64,000 bases of DNA, from the NCBI GenBank assembly GCA_943370385.1, contig CALRQT020000005.1, positions 124,001-188,000 on the forward strand, read 5' to 3'. Of this stretch, positions 32,267 to 41,698 are shown piece after piece. The position numbers and the translations under genes are program-made. How positions within the stretch are numbered: position 1 is the stretch's first letter; each line of letters starts with the position of its first letter. A model generated the notes under the pieces. That model saw only the letters and a program-made list of their open reading frames with translations. It did no database searches and was not told where the DNA came from. The DNA is from BAIKAL-G1 sp943370385. GTDB lineage: Bacteria > Cyanobacteriota > Cyanobacteriia > PCC-6307 > Cyanobiaceae.

Positions 32267-35200
32267 TTATGCCTGGGGGTTGCTGACGCCTTCGATCCTG
32301 TCTTCAATCTCCTGATAGATCTCCTGGAGTTGGGCAATATTGTCATCGCTGGTTTCCCAGTAGCCACGACCATTCACTTCCAGCAGGGTGCCCACAATCC
32401 GGCGGAAACTATGGGGATTAAGCTCAAGCAAGCGCTTGCGCATCTCCGGATCGTTGATGAAGGTCTCATTGGCTTCTTCATAGACGAAGTTGTCAACGGC
32501 GCCGCTAGTGGCACTCCAGCCAAGGGTAAAGTTGAGCCGTTTGGCCACTTCCCGCACACCCTCGTAGCCGGAATCAAGCATGCCCTCGTACCACTTGGGA
32601 TTGAGCAGCTTGGTGCGGGAATCGAGGCGGATCGTTTCACTGAGGGAGCGCACCTGGGCATTGGCCGTGGTGGTGTCGGCGATGTAGCTGGCCGGGGCCT
32701 TGCCATCATCACGCAAGCCGGCAATCAACTTGGTGGGGTCTGAGTCGAAGTAATGGCTCACATCGGTGAGGGAGATCTCGGCGGAATCGAGGTTCTGGAA
32801 GGTGACATCTGCGGTTTTCATCGCCGATTCGAACACTTCGCGGTTTTGGTTCATCTCGCCGGGATTGTCAGCGTTAAAGGCGAAAGTTTTGCGGGAAAGG
32901 TACATTTCCTGCAGTTCGTTCTCCTCTTCCCAGGTGCTGTTTTCTACCGCCAAGTTGACGTTGGAGGAGTAGCTGCCGCTGGCATTAGAAAACACTCGAG
33001 TGGCCGCGTCCCGGAGGGAAACACCTTGGGCTGTGGCCTGCTCCTGGGCGTGGCGGCGCACAAAATTCATCTCCATGGGCTCATCCGCCTCCGCCGCCAT
33101 CTTGACGCCCTGGTCGATCAGGGCCATCTGGTTGATAAACAGGTCGCGGAACACACCGGAGCAATTCACCACCACATCGATGCGAGGGCGGCCGAGCTCT
33201 TCAAGGGAAATCAATTCGAGCTTATTGACGCGGCCGAGGGAATCGGCCACGGGGCGAACGCCAATGAACCAGAGGATCTGGGCCAGGGATTCGCCGTAGG
33301 TCTTGATGTTGTCGGTGCCCCACAGCACACAGGCAATCGTTTCTGGCCAGGCCCCCTGCTCGGCCTTCTGGCGTTCGATTAGGCGATCCACCACCACCTT
33401 GGCCGCCGCAATCGCGGCGCGGGTGGGAATGGACTGGGGATCGAGGGCGTGGATGTTCTTGCCACTGGGCAACACGCCCGGATTACGAATCGGATCGCCA
33501 CCGGGACCGGGCAGCACGTATTCACCATCGAGGGCCCGCAGCAAGCTCTCCATCTCCATGTCGGCGCAGATCTGCTGGAGGCAGAAGCTCAGGTAGGTGA
33601 AGAGCTTGTCGAGCTCGGCCTGGTCCACCGTGGCAAAGCCGGAAGATTGACAAGCCGAGAGCCAGGGGCTGGGGAACTGGACACCAAAGCGTTCCAGCAG
33701 GGCAAAGAACCAGCCAAAGTTCTGGCGCAGGCTGACCCGGCCATCGGCGCCAGTGACCTGGCGAACCATGGCACCAACGGCGGCCCGGCAGGTTTCAGTG
33801 ATGGTGCGGTTGAGTTCCACATCGGCCAGCACGCCCTGGTCATTGCCGCGGTAGATCTCATCGATCGTGCGGCCCAGGCTTTCGGCTAGGAGCGCTGGCA
33901 AGGAGCGCAGGCCATCGTCGGTGCGCTCGAGGGCAGCGATGCTCACCAAGGTGGCGATCGCCTCCTCGGCCGTGGGCGGCTTGCCAATGGTGTGCAGGCC
34001 GCAGGGCAACAGGCGGCTCTCGATCTCCATCAATTGGCGATAGACCGCTCCGACCACGCCATCGCGGCCATCGAGATCCAGCTCCGAAGCATCGGCATCG
34101 GGGAACTGGATGTCCTTATCGAGATTGCACTGGCGTGCCGTTTCGACGATCGCATTGACGATCTGCACACCGCGGGAGCTCTCACGCAGCTGTTGGTAGG
34201 AGCCCACCAGTTCGCCCAGCTCCTTGAGCCCCTTGTAAAGGCCTGCATTTTCAGCCGGTGGCGTGAGATAGCTAATCGTGGAGGCATAGCCACGGCGCTT
34301 GGCGATCGTGGCTTCTGAAGGGTTATTGGCGGCGTAGTAATAGAGGTTGGGCAGGGCGCCGATCAGGGAATCGGGGTAGCAGGTTTCGCTCATGCCCATC
34401 TGCTTGCCGGGCATGAATTCCAGGGAGCCATGGGTGCCGAAATGGAGCACCGCATCGGCCTGCCACACCTTCTCCAGATAGGTGTAGTAGGCCGCAAAGC
34501 CGTGGTGGGGGCTGGCACTGCGCGAATACAGCAGGCGCATCGGGTCGCCCTCGTAGCCAAAGGTGGGCTGGACCCCCACAAAGACATTGCCGAAATGGCG
34601 GCCGTAGATCAATAAATTGGTGCCATCGGAATTTAAATTGCCAGGGGGCTTGCCCCAGTTTTCTTCAAGCCGTTGGGAATAGGGGGTGAGCCGTTCGTAC
34701 TCCTCCACGCTCATGCGGTGGGCGATCGCCAGTTCGGGCGAACCGGCCAGGGCCTCCGGATCACTGAGCACGGCTTCCATCAGGGCCTTGGGATTGCGCG
34801 GCATCGCTTGGATGTCATAGCCCTTGGCCTTCATTTCTTCGAGCACCCGGTAGATCGAGCCGAAGACATCGAGGTAGGCCGCGGTGCCGACATTGCCCTT
34901 GTCAGGGGGGAAGCTAAACACCGTGATCGCCAGCTTCTTTTCGGCGCGGGGCTTGATCCGCAGCGACGCCCAGCGGATCGCCCGCTCGGCGATCGCCTCA
35001 ACCCGGTCTTGGAGGGTGTGGGCCTTGCCGGTGGCGTCATCGCGGCCCGAGAGCACGATCGGCTCAATGGCGCCATCGAGTTCGGGGATGGCGATCTGCA
35101 GGGCCACCTGAACCGGGTGCAAGCCCAGATCACTGTCTTCCCACTCCTGGGTGGTCTGGAACACCAGGGGTAAGGCCACCATGTAGGGGCGATTCAGGCC

Positions 35201-36277
35201 CTTGAGCACCTCAATCGCCTTGGGATGGTCCTGGCGGGCGGGTCCGCCGACTAGGGCAAAGCCGGTGAGGCTGACCACCGCATCCACTAAGGGGAAGTCG
35301 GGGTTAAGCGGATCCTTGAAGAACGCATTGACAGGCTTGGTGAAATCCAATCCTCCACAAAACACCGGGATCACGGTGGCACCGCGATACTCCATTTCCT
35401 GGATCACGGCCACGTAGTGGGCTTCGTCGCCGGTGACGATGTGGCTGCGCTGCAGCACCAGGCCGATCACCGGACCCTTTCGGGCCTTCTCGCTAAGATC
35501 GCTGCGGCTGGCAGTCCAGTTGAGGTATTCCTTGAGATCCTCAAACATGCCCGGAGCCAGGGGATGCCAGATGCCCAAGTCCGGGAACACAACCGGCTCG
35601 GCAACGGCGAGTTCGGGCCGATCTGAGTCGCCCCTGGGAAACACGTATTTATCAGCCAGCATCAACAGGAAGTTGCGCAGGTTATCGGGCGTACCGCCCA
35701 GCCAATACTGGAAACTGAGCATGAAGGAGCGGGCGTCCTGGGCCTTCTCCACCGGCAGATACTTCAATACCGTCGGCAGGGTATTGAGCAGCTTGAGCAT
35801 GGCGTCCTGGAAGCCGGCGCCGCCGGCCTCCTTGCGCTTTTTCATAAAGCTTGCGATGGCGCTCTTGCTCTGGCCCAGCTGGGCCATGGAGAAGCTGCCC
35901 AGCTTGTTGAGGCGCATCACCTCCGGCATGGAGGGGAACACGACCACGGCCTTGAGACGATCGCGGTGGGGCGCCACGGCCTCCACCACCTTCTGGGCCA
36001 GATCCTCAATAAAAATCAGCGAGGCGATGAAGACATCGGCCTCGGCCACATCGGCGCAGAAGGAGGCGTAGTTCTCGCTCTGGCGTAATTCCTCGATCAG
36101 GTAGCCGCTCAGCTCGATCGCCAGGGGGCCGTTCTGGTCGTTGAGGGAGGTGGCGGCCTGGGTGAGGGCGTTCTGGTACTGGGGTTCCAGCACCACGTAC
36201 ACCGCCTTCATCACGGCGCGACCGTTCACGGCTTCTGGGCTGACCCGGCGGTTGGCGGAGCGGACCTGCGTGAACAT
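32267..36277 (-). CDS. chlH: Magnesium chelatase subunit H
   Basis: A 1336-residue large subunit of the ATP-dependent Mg-protoporphyrin IX chelatase, the first committed step of chlorophyll synthesis; it binds the porphyrin and carries the active site, working with ChlI and ChlD (not in this window). The family start MFTQVRSANRRVSPE fixes ATG 36277; the frame is open to 36337. Conserved stretches include MKAVYVVLEPQYQNALTQA, the HFGTHGSLEFMPGKQMGMS core, and QILWFIGVRPVADSLGRVN. Length is normal for cyanobacteria. It is divergent from the HD-GYP gene. Confidence 0.98.
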   Translation of the reverse strand: MFTQVRSANRRVSPEAVNGRAVMKAVYVVLEPQYQNALTQAATSLNDQNGPLAIELSGYLIEELRQSENYASFCADVAEADVFIASLIFIEDLAQKVVEAVAPHRDRLKAVVVFPSMPEVMRLNKLGSFSMAQLGQSKSAIASFMKKRKEAGGAGFQDAMLKLLNTLPTVLKYLPVEKAQDARSFMLSFQYWLGGTPDNLRNFLLMLADKYVFPRGDSDRPELAVAEPVVFPDLGIWHPLAPGMFEDLKEYLNWTASRSDLSEKARKGPVIGLVLQRSHIVTGDEAHYVAVIQEMEYRGATVIPVFCGGLDFTKPVNAFFKDPLNPDFPLVDAVVSLTGFALVGGPARQDHPKAIEVLKGLNRPYMVALPLVFQTTQEWEDSDLGLHPVQVALQIAIPELDGAIEPIVLSGRDDATGKAHTLQDRVEAIAERAIRWASLRIKPRAEKKLAITVFSFPPDKGNVGTAAYLDVFGSIYRVLEEMKAKGYDIQAMPRNPKALMEAVLSDPEALAGSPELAIAHRMSVEEYERLTPYSQRLEENWGKPPGNLNSDGTNLLIYGRHFGNVFVGVQPTFGYEGDPMRLLYSRSASPHHGFAAYYTYLEKVWQADAVLHFGTHGSLEFMPGKQMGMSETCYPDSLIGALPNLYYYAANNPSEATIAKRRGYASTISYLTPPAENAGLYKGLKELGELVGSYQQLRESSRGVQIVNAIVETARQCNLDKDIQFPDADASELDLDGRDGVVGAVYRQLMEIESRLLPCGLHTIGKPPTAEEAIATLVSIAALERTDDGLRSLPALLAESLGRTIDEIYRGNDQGVLADVELNRTITETCRAAVGAMVRQVTGADGRVSLRQNFGWFFALLERFGVQFPSPWLSACQSSGFATVDQAELDKLFTYLSFCLQQICADMEMESLLRALDGEYVLPGPGGDPIRNPGVLPSGKNIHALDPQSIPTRAAIAAAKVVVDRLIERQKAEQGAWPETIACVLWGTDNIKTYGESLAQILWFIGVRPVADSLGRVNKLELISLEELGRPRIDVVVNCSGVFRDLFINQMALIDQGVKMAAEADEPMEMNFVRRHAQEQATAQGVSLRDAATRVFSNASGSYSSNVNLAVENSTWEEENELQEMYLSRKTFAFNADNPGEMNQNREVFESAMKTADVTFQNLDSAEISLTDVSHYFDSDPTKLIAGLRDDGKAPASYIADTTTANAQVRSLSETIRLDSRTKLLNPKWYEGMLDSGYEGVREVAKRLNFTLGWSATSGAVDNFVYEEANETFINDPEMRKRLLELNPHSFRRIVGTLLEVNGRGYWETSDDNIAQLQEIYQEIEDRIEGVSNPQA

Positions 36278-36413
36278 CTGGGCGGATTGAGCAATGTGAA
36301 GCAGCCTACGAAGCACCATGGCTTTGCGTGGCCCCATGCTTCAGAGCGTTACGGGCCCGCCCGGGTCTCCCAGGACCAAGCCACGCCGCGACCCCAGCCC
36401 TGAAGCAACCCCG

Positions 36414-39400
36414 ATGGCACACCTAAGCCTCGATTTCATCGGTTCCTGGGTGCCAGACGCCTGGCGGCTGCGCCGGCCCCGCTCCTTCCAGGTGACCCTG
36501 GTGTTGCTGATCCTGCCCCTGATCCTGGGTAGCGGCTTCCTGCGCTCGCTGATCCACGCCGACCACGCCAAACGGCTACTCACCCGCGCCAACGACCAGC
36601 TTCTGGAGGCCTTAGCGGGCGAATTAGCCGCGTCCCTCACCCTGGCCCTCAACCCGGCCTTGACCAAGGCCCAGCTCAACCGGCTAGCCAGCCTGGCCCC
36701 CGCCGGCGACATCGCTGCGGCCACAGGCCAGGTGCCGGCCTTGATCGCAACCCTGGAGCAGGCCCCCAATCTCTCGGCCCTGTTTATCGCCAACGGCCAC
36801 GGCGAATTGCTGCTGGTCTCCAGGGATTCAGCAGCAAGGCCCGGCCAAACAAGGGTGCCGGCAGCTGGCTGGACCGTGGCGAGCCTGCGCCAGCATGACG
36901 GCAAGCTCCAGGCCAGGGAGTGGCGTCTCGCCCCTAACCAGCGGCCCCTGGCCTCCCCCAAGCTCAAGCCCTTACTGCCGCCGGGCTTCGATCCACGCTT
37001 AAGGCCCTGGTACCAGCTGGCTCGTCGGGAGGGTCAGCTGGTGATGGCCCCGGTCAGCCGCCTGGCCCTGGGGGGACGGGCGGGCCTCACCCTCTCCCAA
37101 GCCCTGGCCCACGGCAAAGGGGTGGTGGGTGCCGCCATCGATCCTGGCAACCTGGCTGCCGCCCTGGCCGACCACCGGCTACCGGCCGCCGCGGAGCTCG
37201 CGATTGTGGATCGCCAGGGGCTGGTGCTAGCCAACAGCCCCAACTTGACCAGTCCAGGGGGGAGCCCCCAGGGCCTCCCCCAGCTGGGCCAAGTGGCCAA
37301 CCCGGCCCTAGCCCAGTTGGCCGCTGACCTGCCCCGGGAAGCCCGCCAAGGCTTTCACGCCGGCCATTTTGCTGGCCAAAGCTGGTTTCAGAAGGTGGTG
37401 CCGCTGCAACTACCCCTAACCAACCAATCCCTTTATCTGGCCATGGCCGTGGCCGAGGCCGACCTGATGGCCGAGGCCCGTCAACAGCGTTGGCAAATCT
37501 TCTCGGCCACCTTTGTGTTGGTGGTCGTCACTATCTGGCTGTTGTTAAAACTGGCCGGGCGCCTGTCGCGGGACCTCAAACGCCTCGCCGAGGAGGCGAC
37601 CGCGATGCGCGGCTTCCAATTCGGCACGGCCCCCCGACTGCGTTCCCTGGTGCGGGAAGTGGACGACCTGTCCCTGACCCTTGATGGCATGGGCCGCACG
37701 ATTGGCCATTTCCTCAAGATTTCGGCGTCCCTAGGGGCTGAAGAGGATGTGGATGCCCTGCTGGCCATGCTGCTGAAGGAATCGATCGGGGCCTCGGCCG
37801 CCAGCGCCGGCGCCCTCTATTTGGCGCCAGCCCCACCCCTTCCCCCGAACCCAACCAAGGAGCCCATACCCAGGGCAAGCAATGGAGATGGCAATGGCCA
37901 TGAGGATCGCGGTGGTGGTGGCGCTAGGGCTCTAGGTAGCGATGACGCTGGCCTGTTTGGGGCGGCCCTTGCGATGGTGGGCGACCAGCCCACCGATCCC
38001 ACGGTCCTCCCGCCCCTGGCCGAAGCGGAGCTGGCCTCGATGCTGCACTCGCAACGCTGCGACCGGCTAGTGGCTGCCCTGGGACCTGGGGCCCAGGCCT
38101 GCATCCCCCTGCCCCTGCACCAACGGGATGGGTCGATGTTGGGGGCGTTGGTGCTCTGGTTCGATGGCCTTCCCGATACCAACCAGATCGCCTTCAGCAA
38201 GGCCCTTTCGGGTAGTGCGGCGGTGGCCCTGGAAACCCGTCAGTTAATTGCCGAGCAAAAGCGCCTGTTTGAGGCCTTCATCCAGGTGATCGCCGATGCG
38301 ATTGATGCCAAGAGTCCTTACACCGGCGGCCACTGCGCCCGGGTGCCGGAGATCGCCAAATTGCTGGCCGCCGCCGCCTGTGAGGCTGAAGAAGGTCCGT
38401 TTGCCCAGTATCAGCTCAATGCCGATCAATGGGAGGCCCTGCATGTGGCCGCCTGGCTCCACGATTGCGGCAAGGTCACGACCCCCGACCATGTGGTGGA
38501 TAAGGCCACCAAGTTGGAAACGGTGCAGGATCGGATCCATGAGATCCGCATGCGCTTTGAGCTGCTCAAAAGCGAGGCCGAAACCGAGCACTGGCGGCGG
38601 ATCGCCAGCGGCGCCGACCCAGAGGCCAGCCAGCAGGCCCTCAACGCGAACTGGCGCAGCCTCGATGACGACTTTGCCTTTGTTGCCAGCTGCAATTTGG
38701 GCGGCGAACGGATGGCACCGGAACGGATCGAGCGGCTCAAGGCCATCGCCACCCGCACCTGGCGCCGCAGCCTCGATGACCGGCTGGGGGTGGGGCCCGA
38801 GGAACGGCGGCGCCGCGAACGGCAGCCGGCGCCAGCCTTACCGGTGCTGGAACCGTTGCTGGCCGACCGTCCTGACCAATTGATCGAGCGGCCGCAACGG
38901 GATGGCATCCCCGCAGACAACCCCTGGGGCTTCCAAATGGAGGTGCCGGATTACCTCTACAACCTGGGGGAACTCCACAACCTCACGGTCGAGCGGGGCA
39001 CCCTCAGCCCAGAGGATCGCTTCAAGATCAACGAGCACATGGTCCAGACAATCCGGATGCTCTCGGCCCTGCCCTTTCCGCGCCACCTGGCGGCGGTGCC
39101 CGAGATCGCCGGAGCCCACCACGAAACCCTCGATGGCCGCGGTTACCCCCGTCGCCTGCACGGCGACCAAATGGGGGTGCTGGCCCGGGTGATGGCCATC
39201 GCCGACATTTTTGAGGCCCTCACCGCCGCCGACCGTCCCTACAAGCGGGGCCTCAAGCTCTCCGAAGCCCTGGCGATCATGGCCCGCATGGTCCAAGACC
39301 AGCACATTGATGGGGATCTGTTCGACCTGTTCCTGAGCTCCGAGGTGTACCTGGGCTACGCCCATCGCCACATGGACCCGGCCCAGATCGATGCCGTGGA

Positions 39401-39464
39401 TCGGGAGGCGCTCCTGGCCAGCGCCCGTGGATCTGCCACCGGGGCGGGCAGCCTGACCCCATAG
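36414..39464 (+). CDS. Cache-HAMP-GAF HD-GYP-type signalling phosphohydrolase
   Basis: A 1016-residue membrane sensor. Helix 1 (VTLVLLILPLILGSGF) and a second helix near residue 365 bracket a large periplasmic Cache-like domain. A HAMP-like linker follows, then a GAF domain at about 445-605, interrupted by an Asn/Gly/Pro-rich insert. The output domain has LHDCGKVTTPDHVVDK near 680 and HHETLDGRGYP near 901, the HD and GYP halves of a c-di-GMP phosphodiesterase. About 160 residues are inserted between the halves, which is much more than in typical HD-GYP proteins. ATG 36414 precedes the first helix. No c-di-GMP cyclase lies nearby. Confidence 0.88.
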   Translation: MAHLSLDFIGSWVPDAWRLRRPRSFQVTLVLLILPLILGSGFLRSLIHADHAKRLLTRANDQLLEALAGELAASLTLALNPALTKAQLNRLASLAPAGDIAAATGQVPALIATLEQAPNLSALFIANGHGELLLVSRDSAARPGQTRVPAAGWTVASLRQHDGKLQAREWRLAPNQRPLASPKLKPLLPPGFDPRLRPWYQLARREGQLVMAPVSRLALGGRAGLTLSQALAHGKGVVGAAIDPGNLAAALADHRLPAAAELAIVDRQGLVLANSPNLTSPGGSPQGLPQLGQVANPALAQLAADLPREARQGFHAGHFAGQSWFQKVVPLQLPLTNQSLYLAMAVAEADLMAEARQQRWQIFSATFVLVVVTIWLLLKLAGRLSRDLKRLAEEATAMRGFQFGTAPRLRSLVREVDDLSLTLDGMGRTIGHFLKISASLGAEEDVDALLAMLLKESIGASAASAGALYLAPAPPLPPNPTKEPIPRASNGDGNGHEDRGGGGARALGSDDAGLFGAALAMVGDQPTDPTVLPPLAEAELASMLHSQRCDRLVAALGPGAQACIPLPLHQRDGSMLGALVLWFDGLPDTNQIAFSKALSGSAAVALETRQLIAEQKRLFEAFIQVIADAIDAKSPYTGGHCARVPEIAKLLAAAACEAEEGPFAQYQLNADQWEALHVAAWLHDCGKVTTPDHVVDKATKLETVQDRIHEIRMRFELLKSEAETEHWRRIASGADPEASQQALNANWRSLDDDFAFVASCNLGGERMAPERIERLKAIATRTWRRSLDDRLGVGPEERRRRERQPAPALPVLEPLLADRPDQLIERPQRDGIPADNPWGFQMEVPDYLYNLGELHNLTVERGTLSPEDRFKINEHMVQTIRMLSALPFPRHLAAVPEIAGAHHETLDGRGYPRRLHGDQMGVLARVMAIADIFEALTAADRPYKRGLKLSEALAIMARMVQDQHIDGDLFDLFLSSEVYLGYAHRHMDPAQIDAVDREALLASARGSATGAGSLTP

Positions 39465-39494
39465 GCTCGGCCCCAAAGCTGAGCGCCCCCTGCC

Positions 39495-40400
39495 ATGACC
39501 AGCGCCCCAACCGAGTCGCCCCAACCCGGCTCCCAGCCGGGGTCGGCCCCAACTCCGGCGGTGACGGCGCCGATTCCGGTGGTGGTGGCTGGCGCCCTAG
39601 GCCGCATGGGCGCCGAGGTGATCAAGGCCATGCTGGCCGCTGCGGACACGACCCTGGTGGCCGCCATCGACACCACCCCCGGCAAGGAGGGCTTGGACGT
39701 GGGCCTGGAACTGGGCCTGGGGGAACTGGAGGTGGCGATCACCTCCGACTTCGAAGGGGCGCTCTGCGCCAGCAGCCAGGCGGTGCGCCAAGCCGGCCCC
39801 GGGGCCGGGGCGGTGCTGGTGGATTTCACCCATCCCAGCGTTGTGTATGAGCACACCCGGGCCGCCATCGCCTATGGCGTGCATCCGGTCATCGGCACCA
39901 CGGGCCTCTCGCCCCAGCAACTGGCCGAATTGGCAATTTTCGCTGAAAAGGCCTCCATGGGGGGCGCCGTGATCCCCAATTTCTCCGTGGGCATGGTGTT
40001 GCTGCAGCAAGCAGCCGCGGCAGCGGCCCGCTTCTATGACTTCGCCGAACTGACCGAACTGCACCACAACCGCAAGGCCGATGCCCCCAGCGGCACCTGC
40101 ATCAAAACCGCCGAACTGATCGAAGAACTGGGCAAGGACTTCAACGCCCTCCAAGTGGAGGAGCACGAAACCCTGGCCGGTTGCCGTGGCGGCCAGCGCC
40201 CGAGCGGTCTAAGGCTCCACTCGATTCGCTTGCCCGGCCTGGTGGCCCACCAGGAGGTGATGTTCGGCTCCAACGGGGAGACCTACACCCTGCGGCACGA
40301 CACGATTGATCGCTCCGCCTACATGCCCGGGGTGTTGCTGACCGTGCGGCGGGTGCGCCAGCTCAGTGGTCTGGTCTACGGGCTGGAGCGTTTGCTGTGA
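39495..40400 (+). CDS. dapB: 4-hydroxy-tetrahydrodipicolinate reductase
   Basis: A 301-residue NAD(P)H enzyme of the lysine/diaminopimelate pathway. After a Pro/Ser-rich leader of about 27 residues comes the nucleotide-binding VVVAGALGRMGAEV, then VDFTHPSVVYEH, IGTTGLSPQQL, the active-site ELHHNRKADAPSGTC, and C-terminal RSAYMPGVLLTVRRV. The leader is longer than usual and low in complexity; a later start is not available as ATG. It lies 30 bases after the HD-GYP gene and 33 before the next gene, suggesting a shared transcript. Confidence 0.95.
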   Translation: MTSAPTESPQPGSQPGSAPTPAVTAPIPVVVAGALGRMGAEVIKAMLAAADTTLVAAIDTTPGKEGLDVGLELGLGELEVAITSDFEGALCASSQAVRQAGPGAGAVLVDFTHPSVVYEHTRAAIAYGVHPVIGTTGLSPQQLAELAIFAEKASMGGAVIPNFSVGMVLLQQAAAAAARFYDFAELTELHHNRKADAPSGTCIKTAELIEELGKDFNALQVEEHETLAGCRGGQRPSGLRLHSIRLPGLVAHQEVMFGSNGETYTLRHDTIDRSAYMPGVLLTVRRVRQLSGLVYGLERLL

Positions 40401-40433
40401 TCGGGGCCACCATGGGGGCCTGAGAGACAAGTC

Positions 40434-41078
40434 ATGCTGCTTCCCCTCAAGGACGGCGAACTGCAGCGCCTGATCCCGGCGATTGCCACCGGACCCCAGT
40501 TCAACGCCAGCAGCGGCACCCCCCAGCAGGTGCTGCAACGGGTGCTGATCGCCGTGATCGGCGGGGTGCTGTCGCTGTTGATCAGCCAGAACCAGTTCTC
40601 CACCCAATGGGGTGGGGTGTTCCTGGTGGTGGGCTTCGTCTTTTTCTTCTATTTGCTGTGGGGGCCGATCCTGGCGGCGGGGCAACGCAACAACGCCCTG
40701 CGCCGCTACCCGGCAGCGGCGATCTTTGAAGGCCGCATCGCCGACCTGTTCACCCGGGAGCGGCTGGAGGGCCGCCAGGAACAAACCGACAAAAGTGGTC
40801 GGCTGGAACTGGTGGAAAACCGACGCACCTGGCTCTGCCTGGAACTGGAAGATCAGGACGGCTACCTGGGCCAGATTCGCTTTCCCTACGACAAGAAACA
40901 CAAGCCGATCCGGCCGGGCATGGTGATCCGCTGCCTGGTGCTGAGTGAGCGCAAGGACTTTTCCCGCATCAGCGCCCTCAGCGATGGCTGGATCCCCCAG
41001 TTGAAGCTCTGGGTGGGCGACTACCCCTACCTGCTGCGGCCCGCCTTTGAGGAGCTCTGCCTCCGGCGCCTGCGCTGA
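40434..41078 (+). CDS. Conserved cyanobacterial membrane protein, 214 aa
   Basis: An N-terminal soluble segment, two adjacent membrane helices (VLIAVIGGVLSLLIS and GVFLVVGFVFFFYLLWGPIL, about residues 37-85) and a cytoplasmic domain of about 125 residues with alternating strands (TWLCLELEDQDGYLGQIRFPY). Proteins of this shape are often labelled phosphate ABC transporter permease in cyanobacterial genomes, but no EAA loop or six-helix fold is present here, so I do not support that name. Follows dapB closely. Confidence 0.8.
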   Translation: MLLPLKDGELQRLIPAIATGPQFNASSGTPQQVLQRVLIAVIGGVLSLLISQNQFSTQWGGVFLVVGFVFFFYLLWGPILAAGQRNNALRRYPAAAIFEGRIADLFTRERLEGRQEQTDKSGRLELVENRRTWLCLELEDQDGYLGQIRFPYDKKHKPIRPGMVIRCLVLSERKDFSRISALSDGWIPQLKLWVGDYPYLLRPAFEELCLRRLR

Positions 41079-41138
41079 AGACAGAGCCATCCAGCCAGAT
41101 CCAACCAGGCCAAGTCGGCACCCATCGCCTTCAGACTC

Positions 41139-41166
41139 GTTACAAGGCGCAATATTGCGTTACAAT
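41139..41166 (+). promoter_or_regulatory. HLR1-like elements and palindrome in the hli promoter
   Basis: GTTACAAG (41139-41146) and GTTACAAT (41159-41166) flank the perfect 12-bp palindrome CGCAATATTGCG (41148-41159). GTTACA(A/T)(A/T) is the half-site of HLR1, the RpaB response-regulator element of light-stress genes; canonical sites are 10 bases apart while these are 20, with a degenerate unit between. TACAAT (41161-41166) would also serve as a -10 box, 25 bases before the hli ATG. Confidence 0.55.
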
Positions 41167-41191
41167 TCGTCCATACCCCGCGAGTCTCCCC

Positions 41192-41446
41192 ATGGCCCAA
41201 GCCACCTCCTCTGCCCCCGCCGTCATCCGCGGCGCCACCGTGACCACCGAAGACGGCGGCCGTCTCAACGCCTTCGCCACCGAGCCCCGCATGGAAGTGG
41301 TGAGCGTCGAAAGCGGCTGGGGCTTCCACGAGCGTGCCGAAATGTTGAACGGTCGCATGGCCATGCTCGGCTTCATCGCCCTGCTGGCCACCGAATTTGC
41401 CCTCGGTGGTGAGTCCTTCACCCGCGGTCTGCTCGGCATCGGCTGA
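41192..41446 (+). CDS. High-light-inducible protein (Hli/Scp)
   Basis: An 84-residue single-helix chlorophyll-binding-type protein of the thylakoid membrane, related to plant LHC helix 1. The hallmark is HERAEMLNGRMAMLGF (residues 46-61), continuing into one membrane helix that ends near residue 72. The N-terminal 40 residues are soluble. Such proteins protect photosystems under high light and other stress and help deliver chlorophyll to PSII assembly. Start ATG 41192, with an unusual promoter just upstream and a terminator at 41571. Confidence 0.95.
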   Translation: MAQATSSAPAVIRGATVTTEDGGRLNAFATEPRMEVVSVESGWGFHERAEMLNGRMAMLGFIALLATEFALGGESFTRGLLGIG

Positions 41447-41570
41447 GCCCTACCAAGGCCATTCCTAGGCTGGGCGAGTTCAGATCCTGACCGGCTCGAA
41501 CCCCTGTCTCAGCCTAGATAAACAGCCAATCAAAAGGTCCTATCGTCCTTCAGACGGTGGTACTGATGAC

Positions 41571-41601
41571 AACCGCGGTGCCAGCCTGGCCCGCGGTTTT
41601 T
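41571..41601 (+). terminator. Intrinsic terminator downstream of hli
   Basis: AACCGCGG (41571-41578) pairs with CCGCGGTT (41591-41598), with an inner GCCA/TGGC pairing, followed by a T-run (41597-41601). It is 125 bases after the hli stop; the intervening 41447-41570 has no ORF and may be a long 3' UTR or part of a small RNA. Confidence 0.75.
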
Positions 41602-41698
41602 GTTTGGCCGTCTGGGGCGAACATCCACGCCTTCTGCCATTGAGCTCCCATCACTCCGGCGATTGGATCGCCCCACCCCCAATGCCAAGCCAGTGCCG

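Noticed and set aside
40434..41078. Annotation as a phosphate ABC transporter permease
   Set aside because: Only two membrane helices and no EAA loop; the label seems to be a propagated database error.
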